Program-made: the position numbers and the translations under genes | NCBI RefSeq assembly: GCF_022627325.1 | Contig: NZ_JAETZZ010000014.1 | Location: 1 to 64,000, forward strand | Direction: 5' to 3' | Source: Pseudomonas putida | GTDB lineage: Bacteria > Pseudomonadota > Gammaproteobacteria > Pseudomonadales > Pseudomonadaceae | Length of the DNA stretch: 64,000 nucleotides | Shown: one piece after another, positions 17,327 through 26,513 of the stretch | How the letters are laid out: each line of letters opens with the position of its first letter | Numbering within the stretch: position 1 is the first letter of the stretch | The notes under the pieces: generated by a model | What the model saw: only the letters and a program-made list of their open reading frames with translations | What the model was told of the DNA's origin: nothing | Database searches by the model: none

Positions 17327-18553
17327 TCAGGCAGAGGTTGCCCGCTCCTGATCGTTTTGTTCGGTCTGCCGCGTCAGCGGCAATTGCAGGGTGAACGTGG
17401 CGCCCTTGCCTTCCTCGCTCTGCACCTGGATCTGCCCGCCATGGGCGCTGACGATCTGCTCCGAGATATACAGCCCCAACCCCAGCCCGGCACTGGCCTG
17501 CTGAGTGGCAACGCGCTCGAACTGCTGGAAAATCCGTTGCTGGTTCACGCCACTGATGCCGATGCCGTGATCCTGCACCTGCACCCAGGCCATGCCCGCC
17601 TGCTCGAATACCCGCACCTCGACCGGCTGGCGTTCGCCATAACGCAACGCATTGGACAACAGGTTGGCCAGTACTTGTTCAATCCGGAATTCATCCCACT
17701 CACCCTGCAGGCCATCGCAGCGCTGCAGATCGATGTGCGTGCCCAGCGCGGTGGCCTGGGCGGTGAAGTTTTCCACCAGGCCACGCACCAGCTGGCCCAG
17801 GTCGAACAACTTGGGCCGTAGCGACAGCTTGCCGGTGCGGATGCGCGACACATCGAGCATGTCTTCGATCAGGCGGATCAGGCTATTGATCTGCCGTTCG
17901 TCGCGCTCGACCATGGCTTGCAGCTTGTCAGGGCTGAACGCCTCGAGGCTGCCGCGGGCCAAGTGCATCTTGCGCAGCTGGGTCTCGAGGATAAGGCCGT
18001 TGAGCGGTGTACGCACCTCGTGGGCCACGATCGACATGAAGTCGTCGCGCATGCGCACGGCATGCTCCAGCTCACTGCGCGCCACCTGCAACTGCGTGAG
18101 CAGCAGCTCCTGCTCCTGGCGGCTGCGCTCAAGCGCCTGCAACTGGCTGTCGAGCCCCTTGCGCTGGCGATAAAGATCGACGAATACCGTGACCTTGTTT
18201 TTCACCGCCAGGGTATCGAGCGGCTTATAGAGGAAGTCTACCGCGCCGCTTTCGTAGCCCTTGAAGGCGTAGTTCATCTCGCGCCCGGCAGCGGTGACGA
18301 AGACGATCGGGATATTGCGGGTCTTTTCCGTGCCGCGCATCAGTTCGGCCAGTTCAAAGCCATTCATGCCCGGCATCTGCACGTCGAGAATGGCCAGGGC
18401 GAATTCGTGCTCCAGCAACAACGACAATGCGGCTTCCGCAGATTGGGCCTTGTGCACCTCGCGGTCTTGGCCCTGAATCAGGGCGTCGAGGGCCAGGAGG
18501 TTTTCCGGCAGATCATCGACGATCAGCAGTTTGGCGGTGATGTGGCTTAGCAT
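17327..18553 (-). CDS. hybrid response regulator/histidine kinase (REC-HisKA-HATPase)
   Basis: This 408-residue soluble protein has an N-terminal receiver (about 8-125; Asp in LAILDVQMPGMNG), a coiled-coil linker (about 130-170), HisKA with the H-box FMSIVAHEVRTPLN, and an HATPase domain with the N-box NLLSNALRYG and glycine boxes DHGIGI and GLGLGLYI. There are no membrane segments, so input must come through phosphorylation of its receiver. The start ATG (18553) overlaps the cheB stop by 7 nt, showing tight coupling. It probably takes its signal from the large membrane hybrid kinase upstream in the operon. Confidence 0.9.
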   Translation of the reverse strand: MLSHITAKLLIVDDLPENLLALDALIQGQDREVHKAQSAEAALSLLLEHEFALAILDVQMPGMNGFELAELMRGTEKTRNIPIVFVTAAGREMNYAFKGYESGAVDFLYKPLDTLAVKNKVTVFVDLYRQRKGLDSQLQALERSRQEQELLLTQLQVARSELEHAVRMRDDFMSIVAHEVRTPLNGLILETQLRKMHLARGSLEAFSPDKLQAMVERDERQINSLIRLIEDMLDVSRIRTGKLSLRPKLFDLGQLVRGLVENFTAQATALGTHIDLQRCDGLQGEWDEFRIEQVLANLLSNALRYGERQPVEVRVFEQAGMAWVQVQDHGIGISGVNQQRIFQQFERVATQQASAGLGLGLYISEQIVSAHGGQIQVQSEEGKGATFTLQLPLTRQTEQNDQERATSA

Positions 18554-19122
18554 GCACTGGATTCCAGGTTGGCGAGCAATTGCCCGATACCGCTCAAAGA
18601 AAGAATCAGGTCGGGCTGGTGGAGCGCCAAAGCGGCCTCCGGCATCAGCGCTACCTGGGCGTCGCGGGGGTCCTGGACCACAGTCCGGCCGCCGCTGTTC
18701 TTGATGTAGGCAAGGCCTTTGGCGCCGTCCTCGTTGGCGCCTGTGAGCAATACACCCAGCAGGCCCGCGCCATAGGCATCGGCTGCCGAGATGAACAGGA
18801 AGTCGATGGCCGGGCGCGAGAAATGCACCGGCTCCTCCTGGCTCAGCGACAGGCTCAGATCCTGCTCGACCGACAGGTGATAACCGGGCGGCGCCACGTA
18901 GATCTGGCCAGGGGCGATGGCCTCTTTGTCCCGCGCCTCGTGCACCGGCCTGTGCAGGCGCCGCTGCAGCACGTCGGCGAGATGGCTGTGACGGCCATCG
19001 GGCAGGTGCAGCACGCACAGCACCGGCGTCGCGAATGCCGGCGGCAAGCCGCCGAGCACCTGAAACAGTGCCTGCACGCCGCCCGCCGAAGCCCCGATCA
19101 CCACCGCGCTTATGCCCTTCAT
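18547..19122 (-). CDS. CheB-type methylesterase catalytic domain protein
   Basis: This 191-residue protein consists of only the CheB esterase domain, with no receiver. The catalytic triad is visible as Ser12 (GASAGG), His39 (VLHLPDG) and Asp132 (TGANEDG). CheB normally demethylates or deamidates chemoreceptors, but no MCP is encoded here. Overlaps of 4 nt with cheR and 7 nt with the downstream kinase gene show an operon. In comparable kinase-associated clusters the target is presumed to be another signalling protein, an inference not testable from sequence alone. Confidence 0.9.
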   Translation of the reverse strand: MKGISAVVIGASAGGVQALFQVLGGLPPAFATPVLCVLHLPDGRHSHLADVLQRRLHRPVHEARDKEAIAPGQIYVAPPGYHLSVEQDLSLSLSQEEPVHFSRPAIDFLFISAADAYGAGLLGVLLTGANEDGAKGLAYIKNSGGRTVVQDPRDAQVALMPEAALALHQPDLILSLSGIGQLLANLESSAC

Positions 19123-19940
19123 GATTTGCGGTAGATCCGTTCGGGCTTGACCAGCGGCTCGAAACGGTCGCTATAAGCGGAAAAATCCACCGATTCCTTG
19201 CTGCCCAGCACCAGAAAGCCACGGTGGCACAAGGACTCATGGAACAGCCCCAGGGCGCGGTCCTGCAGCTCTTTGTTGAAGTAGATCAGCACGTTGCGGC
19301 ACGACACCAGCTGGGTTTCGGAGAACACGCTGTCGGTGGCCAGGCTGTGGTCGGCGAAGGTCACGTTGTCGCGCAGGCTGCTGTCCATGATGGCGTTGCC
19401 ATAGGCGCTGGTGTAGTACTCGGCAAAGTCGCGCCGCCCGCCGGCCAGGCGGTAGTTTTCTTCATACTCGCGCATGCTCTGCATCGAGTAGATGCCCTGC
19501 TTGGCCCTGTCCAGGGAGCGCGGGTTGATATCGGTGGCATACAGGATGGTGCGCTCCAGCAGGCCTTCCTCGCGCAAAAGGATGGCCATCGAATACACCT
19601 CTTCGCCGGTGCTGCAGCCCGCGATCCAGATCTTGATCGACGGCCAGGTGCGCAACAGCGGCACCACCTCGTTGCGCAGGGCAAGAAAGTGGCTCGGGTC
19701 GCGGAACATCTCGCTGACCGGGATCGTCAGGAACTGCAGCAACTGCATGAACATGCCCGGGTCGTGCAGCACCCGTTCCTGCAGGGACGACACCGTAGCG
19801 CAATCGAACTGGCGCAGGGCATGGAGTATCCGGCGCTTGATCGACGCGCCGGAGTAGTTGCGAAAATCGTAGCTGTACTTGAGGTAGATCGCCTCGATCA
19901 GCAGCCTGATCTCGATGTCGGTGTTGCGCTCGCTAATCAA
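19119..19940 (-). CDS. CheR-type protein-glutamate methyltransferase
   Basis: This methyltransferase of about 273 residues contains the CheR landmarks KRRILHAL (N-terminal helical domain), IPVSEMFRDPSHF, the SAM-binding IAGCSTGEEVYS and SCRNVLIYFN. The chosen start is TTG at 19940, preceded by GGAG with 5-6 nt spacing; it overlaps the stop of the upstream kinase (TTGA). An upstream in-frame start at 19964 would extend it further into the kinase gene. It lies between a giant hybrid kinase and a CheB esterase. The methylated substrate is probably not a classical MCP of this locus, since none is encoded. Confidence 0.9.
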   Translation of the reverse strand: MISERNTDIEIRLLIEAIYLKYSYDFRNYSGASIKRRILHALRQFDCATVSSLQERVLHDPGMFMQLLQFLTIPVSEMFRDPSHFLALRNEVVPLLRTWPSIKIWIAGCSTGEEVYSMAILLREEGLLERTILYATDINPRSLDRAKQGIYSMQSMREYEENYRLAGGRRDFAEYYTSAYGNAIMDSSLRDNVTFADHSLATDSVFSETQLVSCRNVLIYFNKELQDRALGLFHESLCHRGFLVLGSKESVDFSAYSDRFEPLVKPERIYRKS

Positions 19941-22900
19941 ATTCGCTCCAGTTGCGGCAACCACACACGGATCAACGAGAACAGGCGGTCCAGGTCGATC
20001 GGTTTGGCCAGGTAATCATTGGCGCCGGCCTGCAGGCAGCGCTGCTGGTCATCCTTCATCGCCTTGGCGGTCACGGCGATGATCGGCAACTTGCGCCAGC
20101 GCGGCTGCTGGCGGATCAGGCGGGTAGCCTCGAAGCCATCCATTTCCGGCATCATCACATCCATCAGCACCAGGTCGATGTCATCATGCTGCTCCAGCCG
20201 CTCGATGGCCTCACGCCCGTTGCGGCCGATCTCGACGATGGCGCCCTTGTGCTCCAGGGCACTGGTGAGGGCGAAGATATTACGCACATCGTCGTCCACC
20301 AGCAGCACCTTGCGCCCTTCGAAGACCTTGTCACGGCTGCGCGCGGTCTTGAGCATGCGCTGGCGCTCATGGGACAGCTGCGATTCGACTTTGTGCAGGA
20401 ACAACGTCACCTCGTCGAGCAGACGCTCTGGCGAGCGTGCGCCCTTGATGATGATCGAACGCGAATACTTGAGCAGTTCGGCCTCTTCCTCACGGGTGAG
20501 GTTGCGCCCGGTATAGACGATCACCGGTGGGAATGACCGGATATCTTCTGCAGTCATGCGCTTGAGCAGCTCGTTGCCGAGCATGTCGGGCAGCTTGAGG
20601 TCGATGATCATACAGTCGTAGATGTTCTCGCGCAGCAACGCCAGGGCGTCCTGTGCCAGGGCGACGGCGGTGATCTCGACATCGTCGTCGCCGATCAGGC
20701 GGGCGATGCTCTCGCGCTGCAGGTCGTCATCCTCCACCAGCAGGATGTGCTTGAGCTTCTGCGTGAGCTTGGCTTCCAGGCGCGCGAACACTTCCTTGAG
20801 CTCTTCGCGGCTGGTCGGCTTGACCGCGTAGCCCACCGCCCCCATGTGCATGGCCGCCTCGACGCGGTCTTCCACGGAGATGATGTGCACCGGGATATGG
20901 CGGGTGCCAGCCAACTCTTTGAGGCGCTGCAACACGGTGAGGCCGGAGTGGTCGGGCAGGCGCATGTCCAGCAGGATCGCATCGGGAATGTACTGGGCGG
21001 CCAGTGCGAAGCCCTCGTCGGCGGCCTGGGCCACCAGGCAGCTGTAGCCCAGTTCGTGCGCCAGGTCGAAGAGGATACGGGCGAAGTTCGGCTCGTCCTC
21101 GATCACCAGGATGCAGCGGTTGCCGAACGGGGCGTGCTCGCGGTCATCGGCGAAGGTCGGTGCGGGCAGTTTCGGCAACGCTGCCGTGGCGACCTGGGGC
21201 GCCGGCGGCAAGGTGTCGACTGCCGGTCGCAGGCTGTGGGCCTCGATTTCCTCGGCCTCGGCTTCGTAGCGTTCGGGCATCGTCAGGCTGAACACACTGC
21301 CCTGGCCAGGGCTGCTGTCGACGCTGATCTGCCCACCGAGCAAATGCGCCAGGTCGCGGGAGATCGACAGGCCCAGCCCGGTGCCGCCATAGCGGCGGTT
21401 GCTGCTGCCATCCACCTGGTGGAAGGCGCCGAAGATCGCCTGCTGCTGGTCGGGGGCGATACCGATGCCCGAGTCGCGCACGGCAAACACGATGCCCGCG
21501 CCTGCCTGGTGGCTGATGGTCAGGCTGACCTGACCGTGGTCGGTGAATTTGATGGCATTGGACAGCAGGTTCTTGAGAATCTGCTCCAGGCGCTGGCGGT
21601 CGGTGAACAGTGTCGCCGGTACAGGGGGCTCGACCTTGACCTGGAAAGCCAGGCCCTTGTGCTCGGCCAGCGGCAGGAACATGCCGCGCAGGCCTTCGAC
21701 CAGGCGCTCCAGCTGAGTGGTCTCGGGGCGCACTTCAAGCTTGCCTGCCTCGACTTTGGCGATGTCGAGAATGTCGTTGATCAGGTTGAGCAGGTCATTG
21801 CCGGCCGAATAGATGGACTCGGCGAACTTGACCTGCTCTGCGCTGAGGTTGCCCTCGCCGTTCTCCGCCAGCAGCTTGGCCAGGATCAGCGAGCTGTTGA
21901 GCGGCGTGCGCAGCTCGTGGGACATGTTGGCGAGGAACTCGGACTTGTACTTGCTCGAGCGCTGCAGGTCGTCGGCGCGGGCCTGCAGTTCTTGCTGGGC
22001 CTGAAGCAGCTCGTCGTTCTTGCGATCCAGGGCATCGGTGCGCTCGGACAGTTGCTCGTTGGTCTGCTCGAGCTCGGCCTGCTGGGTCTCAAGGTGAGCC
22101 TGGGACTCCTTGAGCACGCGGGACTGCTCTTCCAGCTCCTCGTTCGCAGTCTTGAGTTCTTCCTGCTGCACCTGCAGCTCTTCGTTGAGCTGCTGAGTCT
22201 CGGCCAGCACTTCCTGGAGGCGCTGGCGGTAGCGGGCGCTTTCGATGGACATGCCGAGGTTGCCAGCCACACGCTCCATCAGCTCGTCGTCACGCTCCTG
22301 CAACGGCCGCAGGAAGCCCAGCTCGATCACGCCGTTGATCTGGCCATCGTCGATGGCCGGCATCAGCAAGGCACTGCGCGGCAAGCCGCTACCCAGGCCG
22401 GAGCTGAGACGGTAGTAGTCTTCGGGCAGGTCATCCAGGCGCAGCAGGCGGCCTTCGCGTACCGCCTGCGACAGCAGGCCATCGTGGGCCGCCAGCACCT
22501 GTTCGCGGCCCTGCTCCTCAGCGTCCAGGCCATAGCTGGCCACGCGCACCAGGCGGCCGTGGCCGTCACGCACGTACAGCGCGCCGACCACGCTACCCAG
22601 GTAGCTGGCGAAGAAGCGCAGGATGTTTTCGCCAAGCATCGGCAGGGTCAGCTGCCCCAGCACCTGTTCGGCCAGCTGGGTCTGACCGTTGCGCAACCAG
22701 GCCTGCTGTTCCAGGCGCTCGGCCGAGTGCTGCTGGGCCTTGAGGTTGTCATCGTAGCTGGTAGACAGCGCCATCAGGTCGCGGCGCCCCAGGTAGGCCA
22801 GCAAGGCGCTCAGGCCAACGATCAACAGCACGAACGCCGAGATGGCGGTCAACGTGACGTTGCTGACCTTCTCGTTGCGGGCCATGCGCAGCTGCTGCTC

Positions 22901-23404
22901 AGTGTCGACCAGGTCATCGAATTCCTTGCGGATCTCGTCGGTGATGCGTTTACCGCGGCCGTTGACGACCGACTGGCGATAATCTCCGCCATCGCGGCGC
23001 TGGGCGATCATCTCGCCACCGAAGTCATTCCAGGCGTCCTGCAGGGCGATCAGGCGGTCGATGCGGTCGACCTGCTGAGGGTTGTCCTCGACCATGCCGC
23101 GCAGGCTGGTGAGGCTGCCCTTGATCTTGGGTTTGGCAACCTCGTAGGGGTCCAGGAAGCGCTCGTCACCGGTGATGAGAAACCCGCGCATGCCGGTTTC
23201 CATGTCGATCGACAACTTGATCGCTTCATTGGCATTGCCGATCACCCGATCGGTATGCTCGACCCACTGCATGGCCGACAACAGGTAGTTGATGACCGCA
23301 ACGAAAGCTACGGCACCGAGCAGGCCCACCCCAAGGGGCAGGCCGATGTTGCGGCTCAACAGCTTGCGGAAGCTTTGCTGGTCCATCGAGGCTGCTTGAA
23401 TCAT
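19937..23404 (-). CDS. CHASE3-GAF hybrid histidine kinase with three receiver domains
   Basis: This 1155-residue membrane kinase has TM1 (about 20-42), a periplasmic CHASE3 domain (about 43-185, with the ETGMRGFLITGDERFLDPY signature), TM2 (about 190-210), GAF (about 245-395), a long coiled coil rich in Q/E/L (about 395-500), HisKA (FLANMSHELRTPLN), HATPase (NLLSNAIKFTD, RDSGIGI, GGTGLGLSIS), and three C-terminal receivers with Asp in LLDMRLPD, IIDLKLPD and VLMDVMMPEMDG. It heads the leftward signalling operon. ATG 23404 is used; ATG at 23386 (MDQQSF) is also possible. The stimulus is unknown. The many receivers suggest a multi-input phosphorelay hub feeding the CheR/CheB and second-kinase proteins. 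Confidence 0.92.
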   Translation of the reverse strand: MIQAASMDQQSFRKLLSRNIGLPLGVGLLGAVAFVAVINYLLSAMQWVEHTDRVIGNANEAIKLSIDMETGMRGFLITGDERFLDPYEVAKPKIKGSLTSLRGMVEDNPQQVDRIDRLIALQDAWNDFGGEMIAQRRDGGDYRQSVVNGRGKRITDEIRKEFDDLVDTEQQLRMARNEKVSNVTLTAISAFVLLIVGLSALLAYLGRRDLMALSTSYDDNLKAQQHSAERLEQQAWLRNGQTQLAEQVLGQLTLPMLGENILRFFASYLGSVVGALYVRDGHGRLVRVASYGLDAEEQGREQVLAAHDGLLSQAVREGRLLRLDDLPEDYYRLSSGLGSGLPRSALLMPAIDDGQINGVIELGFLRPLQERDDELMERVAGNLGMSIESARYRQRLQEVLAETQQLNEELQVQQEELKTANEELEEQSRVLKESQAHLETQQAELEQTNEQLSERTDALDRKNDELLQAQQELQARADDLQRSSKYKSEFLANMSHELRTPLNSSLILAKLLAENGEGNLSAEQVKFAESIYSAGNDLLNLINDILDIAKVEAGKLEVRPETTQLERLVEGLRGMFLPLAEHKGLAFQVKVEPPVPATLFTDRQRLEQILKNLLSNAIKFTDHGQVSLTISHQAGAGIVFAVRDSGIGIAPDQQQAIFGAFHQVDGSSNRRYGGTGLGLSISRDLAHLLGGQISVDSSPGQGSVFSLTMPERYEAEAEEIEAHSLRPAVDTLPPAPQVATAALPKLPAPTFADDREHAPFGNRCILVIEDEPNFARILFDLAHELGYSCLVAQAADEGFALAAQYIPDAILLDMRLPDHSGLTVLQRLKELAGTRHIPVHIISVEDRVEAAMHMGAVGYAVKPTSREELKEVFARLEAKLTQKLKHILLVEDDDLQRESIARLIGDDDVEITAVALAQDALALLRENIYDCMIIDLKLPDMLGNELLKRMTAEDIRSFPPVIVYTGRNLTREEEAELLKYSRSIIIKGARSPERLLDEVTLFLHKVESQLSHERQRMLKTARSRDKVFEGRKVLLVDDDVRNIFALTSALEHKGAIVEIGRNGREAIERLEQHDDIDLVLMDVMMPEMDGFEATRLIRQQPRWRKLPIIAVTAKAMKDDQQRCLQAGANDYLAKPIDLDRLFSLIRVWLPQLERI

Positions 23405-23654
23405 TTGAAGACGCCCGAGCGAAAAAGTCCATTGAACGGTGTGGCGGATAAAGCCTGTTCTTAGTATGCCGCCGCGCTCACCGGTTTATAGCGAGTCTAA
23501 CCAGCTTTGCTGGCCGTGGCAGGGCATTTAGCCAGTATTTGAAGGTTACCTTCAGCAATCGTTCCATCCAATCGTAACGATCGGTATCCTCATGGAACTT
23601 CTGACGCTGGCCGGCGCACAGAATAAAGACATTCTTCTGGTACAGGATCACAAA

Positions 23655-24005
23655 ATGCACCTCTTGGTAGTCGAAGATGACGACATCGTCCGTATGTTGA
23701 TGGTCGATGTGCTCGACGAACTGGGCTACGAAACCCTCGAGGCGAACTGCGCCCACGCCGCGCTGACGATCCTTGAAGACCCAGACCAGTCGCTGGCCCT
23801 GCTGATGACCGATGTCGGCCTGCCGGACATGCGCGGTGAAGAACTGGCAGCAAGGGCCCGTGCTCTGCGGCCCACCCTGCCTGTGCTGTTTGCCAGCGGC
23901 TACGCCGAAAGCCTCGATGTGCCCGAGGGCATGCACATGATTGGCAAGCCGTTCAGCATCGATCAGTTGCGCGATAAAGTGTCCGCAATTTTGGATCAGC
24001 GTTGA
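23655..24005 (+). CDS. single-domain response regulator, divergent from the kinase operon
   Basis: This 116-residue receiver starts with HLLVVEDDDIVR and has the Asp in LLMTDVGLPDM and a Lys in MIGKPFS. The ATG at 23655 is preferred because it begins right at the REC fold and has AGGAT upstream; an earlier ATG at 23592 would add 21 residues without a domain. It is transcribed away from the giant kinase across a 250-bp spacer, so the two probably share regulation. There is no output domain. Confidence 0.88.
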   Translation: MHLLVVEDDDIVRMLMVDVLDELGYETLEANCAHAALTILEDPDQSLALLMTDVGLPDMRGEELAARARALRPTLPVLFASGYAESLDVPEGMHMIGKPFSIDQLRDKVSAILDQR

Positions 24006-24015
24006 CCTCGGTAGC

Positions 24016-24043
24016 GCCTCTTCGCGGTTTACCGTGAAGAGGC
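24016..24043. terminator. bidirectional hairpin between regulator gene and cobF
   Basis: gcctcttc-g-cggt-tt-accg-t-gaagaggc is a near-perfect 13-bp stem with a tiny loop, in the 42-bp gap between two convergent genes. It resembles the P. putida REP hairpins (cctcttcgcgg core) and can act as a terminator for both sides. Confidence 0.65.
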
Positions 24044-24047
24044 CGCC

Positions 24048-24803
24048 TCAAGCCCATGCCTCGCGCCGTAACAAATACGTGTCCATGATCCACCCCTTGC
24101 GCGCCCTCGCCTCTTCGCGCACCTGCAGAATCTGCGCTTTCACTGCCTGCAAAGGCCCGGCGATCAGCACTTCGTCCTGCGTACCCAGGTAAGCCCCCCA
24201 ATAGATCACCAGCCCAGGGTCGTCGATGTGGGTAAAAGCGCATTGCCCGTCGAGCATCACCACCACATTGTCGATCTGCCCCTGTCGCGCCAGACGCCGC
24301 CCCGGTAAAACCACCACCGGTTCGCCTATACGGTTGAGCGCCACCTGATGCCGCGCCGCCAGCGCCTGCACACTGCTGATGCCCGGGATAACCTGCAGGC
24401 GCAATGCCACCCCACGTTCGCGAACCAACTGCAGAACGCGCAGGGTGCTGTCATACAAGCCCGGCTCGCCCCATAGCAAAAAGGCGCCGACATCCTCACT
24501 GCGCATTTCATCGGTTATCAGCCGGGCGTACAGGGCTGCGCGCTGGTGGTGCCAGTCCTGGACCGCAGTCACATAATCGTGCGCCTCAGCATCCCGCTGG
24601 GGGTCCGCTACTTGTACCCAGCGGTAGCCGCCCTGCGGCCTGTAACGATCGACGATGGCCTTGCGCAGGCTAACCAGATCGTCTTTGTCCGAACCCTTGT
24701 CGAGCACGAAGAAGACGGTAGCGCGACCCAACGCCTCGACGGCCTCAAAGGTCACCTGGCGTGGGTCGCCCGGGCCGATACCAATCAACAACAGGTCTTT
24801 CAT
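24048..24803 (-). CDS. cobF: precorrin-6A synthase (deacetylating)
   Basis: This 251-residue tetrapyrrole methylase-fold enzyme has the N-terminal IGIGPGDPRQVT loop, GEPGLYDSTLRVL and PGISSVQALAARH, typical of CobF in the aerobic cobalamin pathway. CobF uses SAM to methylate C-1 of precorrin-5 with loss of the acetyl group. The start at 24803 follows GAAGG and gives the family N-terminus; the upstream in-frame start at 24872 would add 23 unrelated residues. No other cob genes are nearby, so it is separated from the main B12 cluster. Confidence 0.9.
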   Translation of the reverse strand: MKDLLLIGIGPGDPRQVTFEAVEALGRATVFFVLDKGSDKDDLVSLRKAIVDRYRPQGGYRWVQVADPQRDAEAHDYVTAVQDWHHQRAALYARLITDEMRSEDVGAFLLWGEPGLYDSTLRVLQLVRERGVALRLQVIPGISSVQALAARHQVALNRIGEPVVVLPGRRLARQGQIDNVVVMLDGQCAFTHIDDPGLVIYWGAYLGTQDEVLIAGPLQAVKAQILQVREEARARKGWIMDTYLLRREAWA

Positions 24804-24868
24804 GCCTTCGCCCTGAACATGCACCAGCAGCCATTGTCGGCCGGTAGCGAGTGTTTGGCAAAGTGCAC

Positions 24869-26158
24869 TCAAAAGATCGAGAAGCTATAGCTGACGATGA
24901 CCCGTGTTTCGTCCATGTCACGCGCCCACTTTTCGTAGTTGCTGCGGTAAGTGGAATTGCGCAGGCGCACGCTGACGTCTTTGAAAGTACCGCTCTGTAC
25001 CTGGTACTTGAACTCGGTGTCGCGCTCCCACTCTTTGCCCTGGACATTACTGCCCGGGACCTTGATGTGGTTGCCATTGATGTAACGGGTGAAAAACGTC
25101 AGCCCCGGCACACCCAGGGCCTTGAAGTCATAGTCGTAACGCAACTGCCATGAGCGCTCCTGCGCGGCGGCGAAGTCGTTGACCTGTGCATAGTTGACCA
25201 AGTACGGGTTGCTGCCATCGAGGTACGGCATAGCATTTTCGCCATACATGCGCTGCCAGCCCGCACTGACCTTGTGGCCGCCCAGGCTGTACCCGAGCAT
25301 CCCGCTGAAGGCGCGGTGATCGATCTGGCCTGCCCGGGCATTCCCGATATCATCGCTCTTGATCAGGCGCAGGTCGGCCGACAGGCTGCCCACCGTAAGC
25401 GGCTGGCTGGCGCCCAGGCCAAGAAAGTGCTGGCGGTAGATGTTTTCCAGCTTGGCTACTTGGTAGTGAGCACTGACCCGCTCATTGAAGCGGTAATCCA
25501 GCCCTGCCAGGTCGAAGTGGCCGGCTTCGATATCACAGGCATAGCGCTTGTTCTTGCAATGCACGCGAATGTCCTGGCGGTCGGTTGAATCGCGGGCGGT
25601 GTACTTGCTCAGGCGGGCCAGCGTGAACTTCATGTCGCGCACTTCTTCGGAAGTGAGCATGGCGCCGTGGAACATCGTCGGCAACAGGCGACCATCGTTG
25701 TATTTCAACAGGGGAACATCGGGCATCAGCGAACCGTATTTGAGCACGGTAGCGGACACCTTGACCTTGGCGGCCAGGCCGAGCTTCGCGTATTGGTCAG
25801 CCGCGTGCCTTGGGTGATGACCCGAAGAAGGCAACAAACCGCTGTTACTGTCCGCCGGGCTGGAATCGAGCTTGATACCCAACAGGCCCACTGCATCCAC
25901 ACCGACGCCTACCGGGCCTTGGGTATAACCCGACTGCACATTGAGCATGAAGCCTTGCGCCGACTCTTCCCGCTTGGACGCGCCCTGGCTGGAAGTACTG
26001 TGGCCGTCACGAAAATCCCGGTTGAAATAAACGGTGCGGGCTTCGACCTTGGCCCGGGTGTCTTCAACAAATCCGGCGGCCTGGGCGTGCGCACCGGCAC
26101 ACATCAGCAACAGGCCGGCAACTCGGCGCCCAGAGGCGGGAGAAAAAGGGGCAAACAT
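24869..26158 (-). CDS. OprD-family outer-membrane porin
   Basis: This is an outer-membrane porin of about 429 residues. The signal peptide covers about residues 1-30, ending ...AHAQA-AGF. OprD-type elements are EDTRAKVEARTVYFNRDFRDG at the mature start, SGYTQGPVGVGVDAVGLLGIKLD, and the terminal aromatic SYSFSIF. Such porins take up specific amino acids, peptides or aromatic acids. Start choice is uncertain: 26158 gives a good signal peptide, 26170 and 26191 are alternatives, and none has a strong ribosome-binding site. The substrate cannot be assigned; the neighbouring cobF gene does not help. Confidence 0.87.
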   Translation of the reverse strand: MFAPFSPASGRRVAGLLLMCAGAHAQAAGFVEDTRAKVEARTVYFNRDFRDGHSTSSQGASKREESAQGFMLNVQSGYTQGPVGVGVDAVGLLGIKLDSSPADSNSGLLPSSGHHPRHAADQYAKLGLAAKVKVSATVLKYGSLMPDVPLLKYNDGRLLPTMFHGAMLTSEEVRDMKFTLARLSKYTARDSTDRQDIRVHCKNKRYACDIEAGHFDLAGLDYRFNERVSAHYQVAKLENIYRQHFLGLGASQPLTVGSLSADLRLIKSDDIGNARAGQIDHRAFSGMLGYSLGGHKVSAGWQRMYGENAMPYLDGSNPYLVNYAQVNDFAAAQERSWQLRYDYDFKALGVPGLTFFTRYINGNHIKVPGSNVQGKEWERDTEFKYQVQSGTFKDVSVRLRNSTYRSNYEKWARDMDETRVIVSYSFSIF

Positions 26159-26513
26159 GCGAGGGAACATCCAGAGAAAGGCAGAAAACAATGCACGGCG
26201 AAGGCGCGCGGCGCAGACAAGACCCGGCCGAACAATGCCCGACCCTCATGGCAAATGATTGCGTGAAGGCGCTGGCCCGCACCATTGGACCATGGTCTAG
26301 AAACGCTGCACTGGCAGCCTCCCGCACATCGCAATTACCGCACGAAACACTTGTAAAGTTCCCTGGTTAATTGGAAAAGTTTGCGGTTTACCCAATTGCC
26401 ACAAGTGTCTACACTCGTTATCAGCGAACAGTTAAAACCCACCGCGTGGCCGGCGTTATTTCTCTTCAATGTTCGTCACGCCCTGCCACAGATGCCGTAC
26501 AGGAGTGATTACA
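26159..26513. promoter_or_regulatory. divergent oprD-like/mvaU control region
   Basis: This gene-free spacer serves two divergent genes. It holds a 10-bp palindrome GACCATGGTC (26288-26297) nearer the porin side, and AT-rich stretches with attg/caat repeats (about 26340-26400) nearer the H-NS-like gene. No consensus -35/-10 pair could be fixed with confidence. Confidence 0.4.

Noticed and set aside
18547..19940. CheR/CheB as the adaptation pair of the MCP at 50 kb
   Set aside because: The pair is tightly coupled to kinase genes, the CheB lacks a receiver, and the MCP has its own sigma-28 promoter far away.
20747..23464. Plus-strand reading frame of 905 codons opposite the giant kinase gene
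   Set aside because: It is a mirror of the highly GC-biased kinase gene; the product is low-complexity (G/Q/A/L/V/R rich) with no domain, and the kinase strand has all expected motifs.
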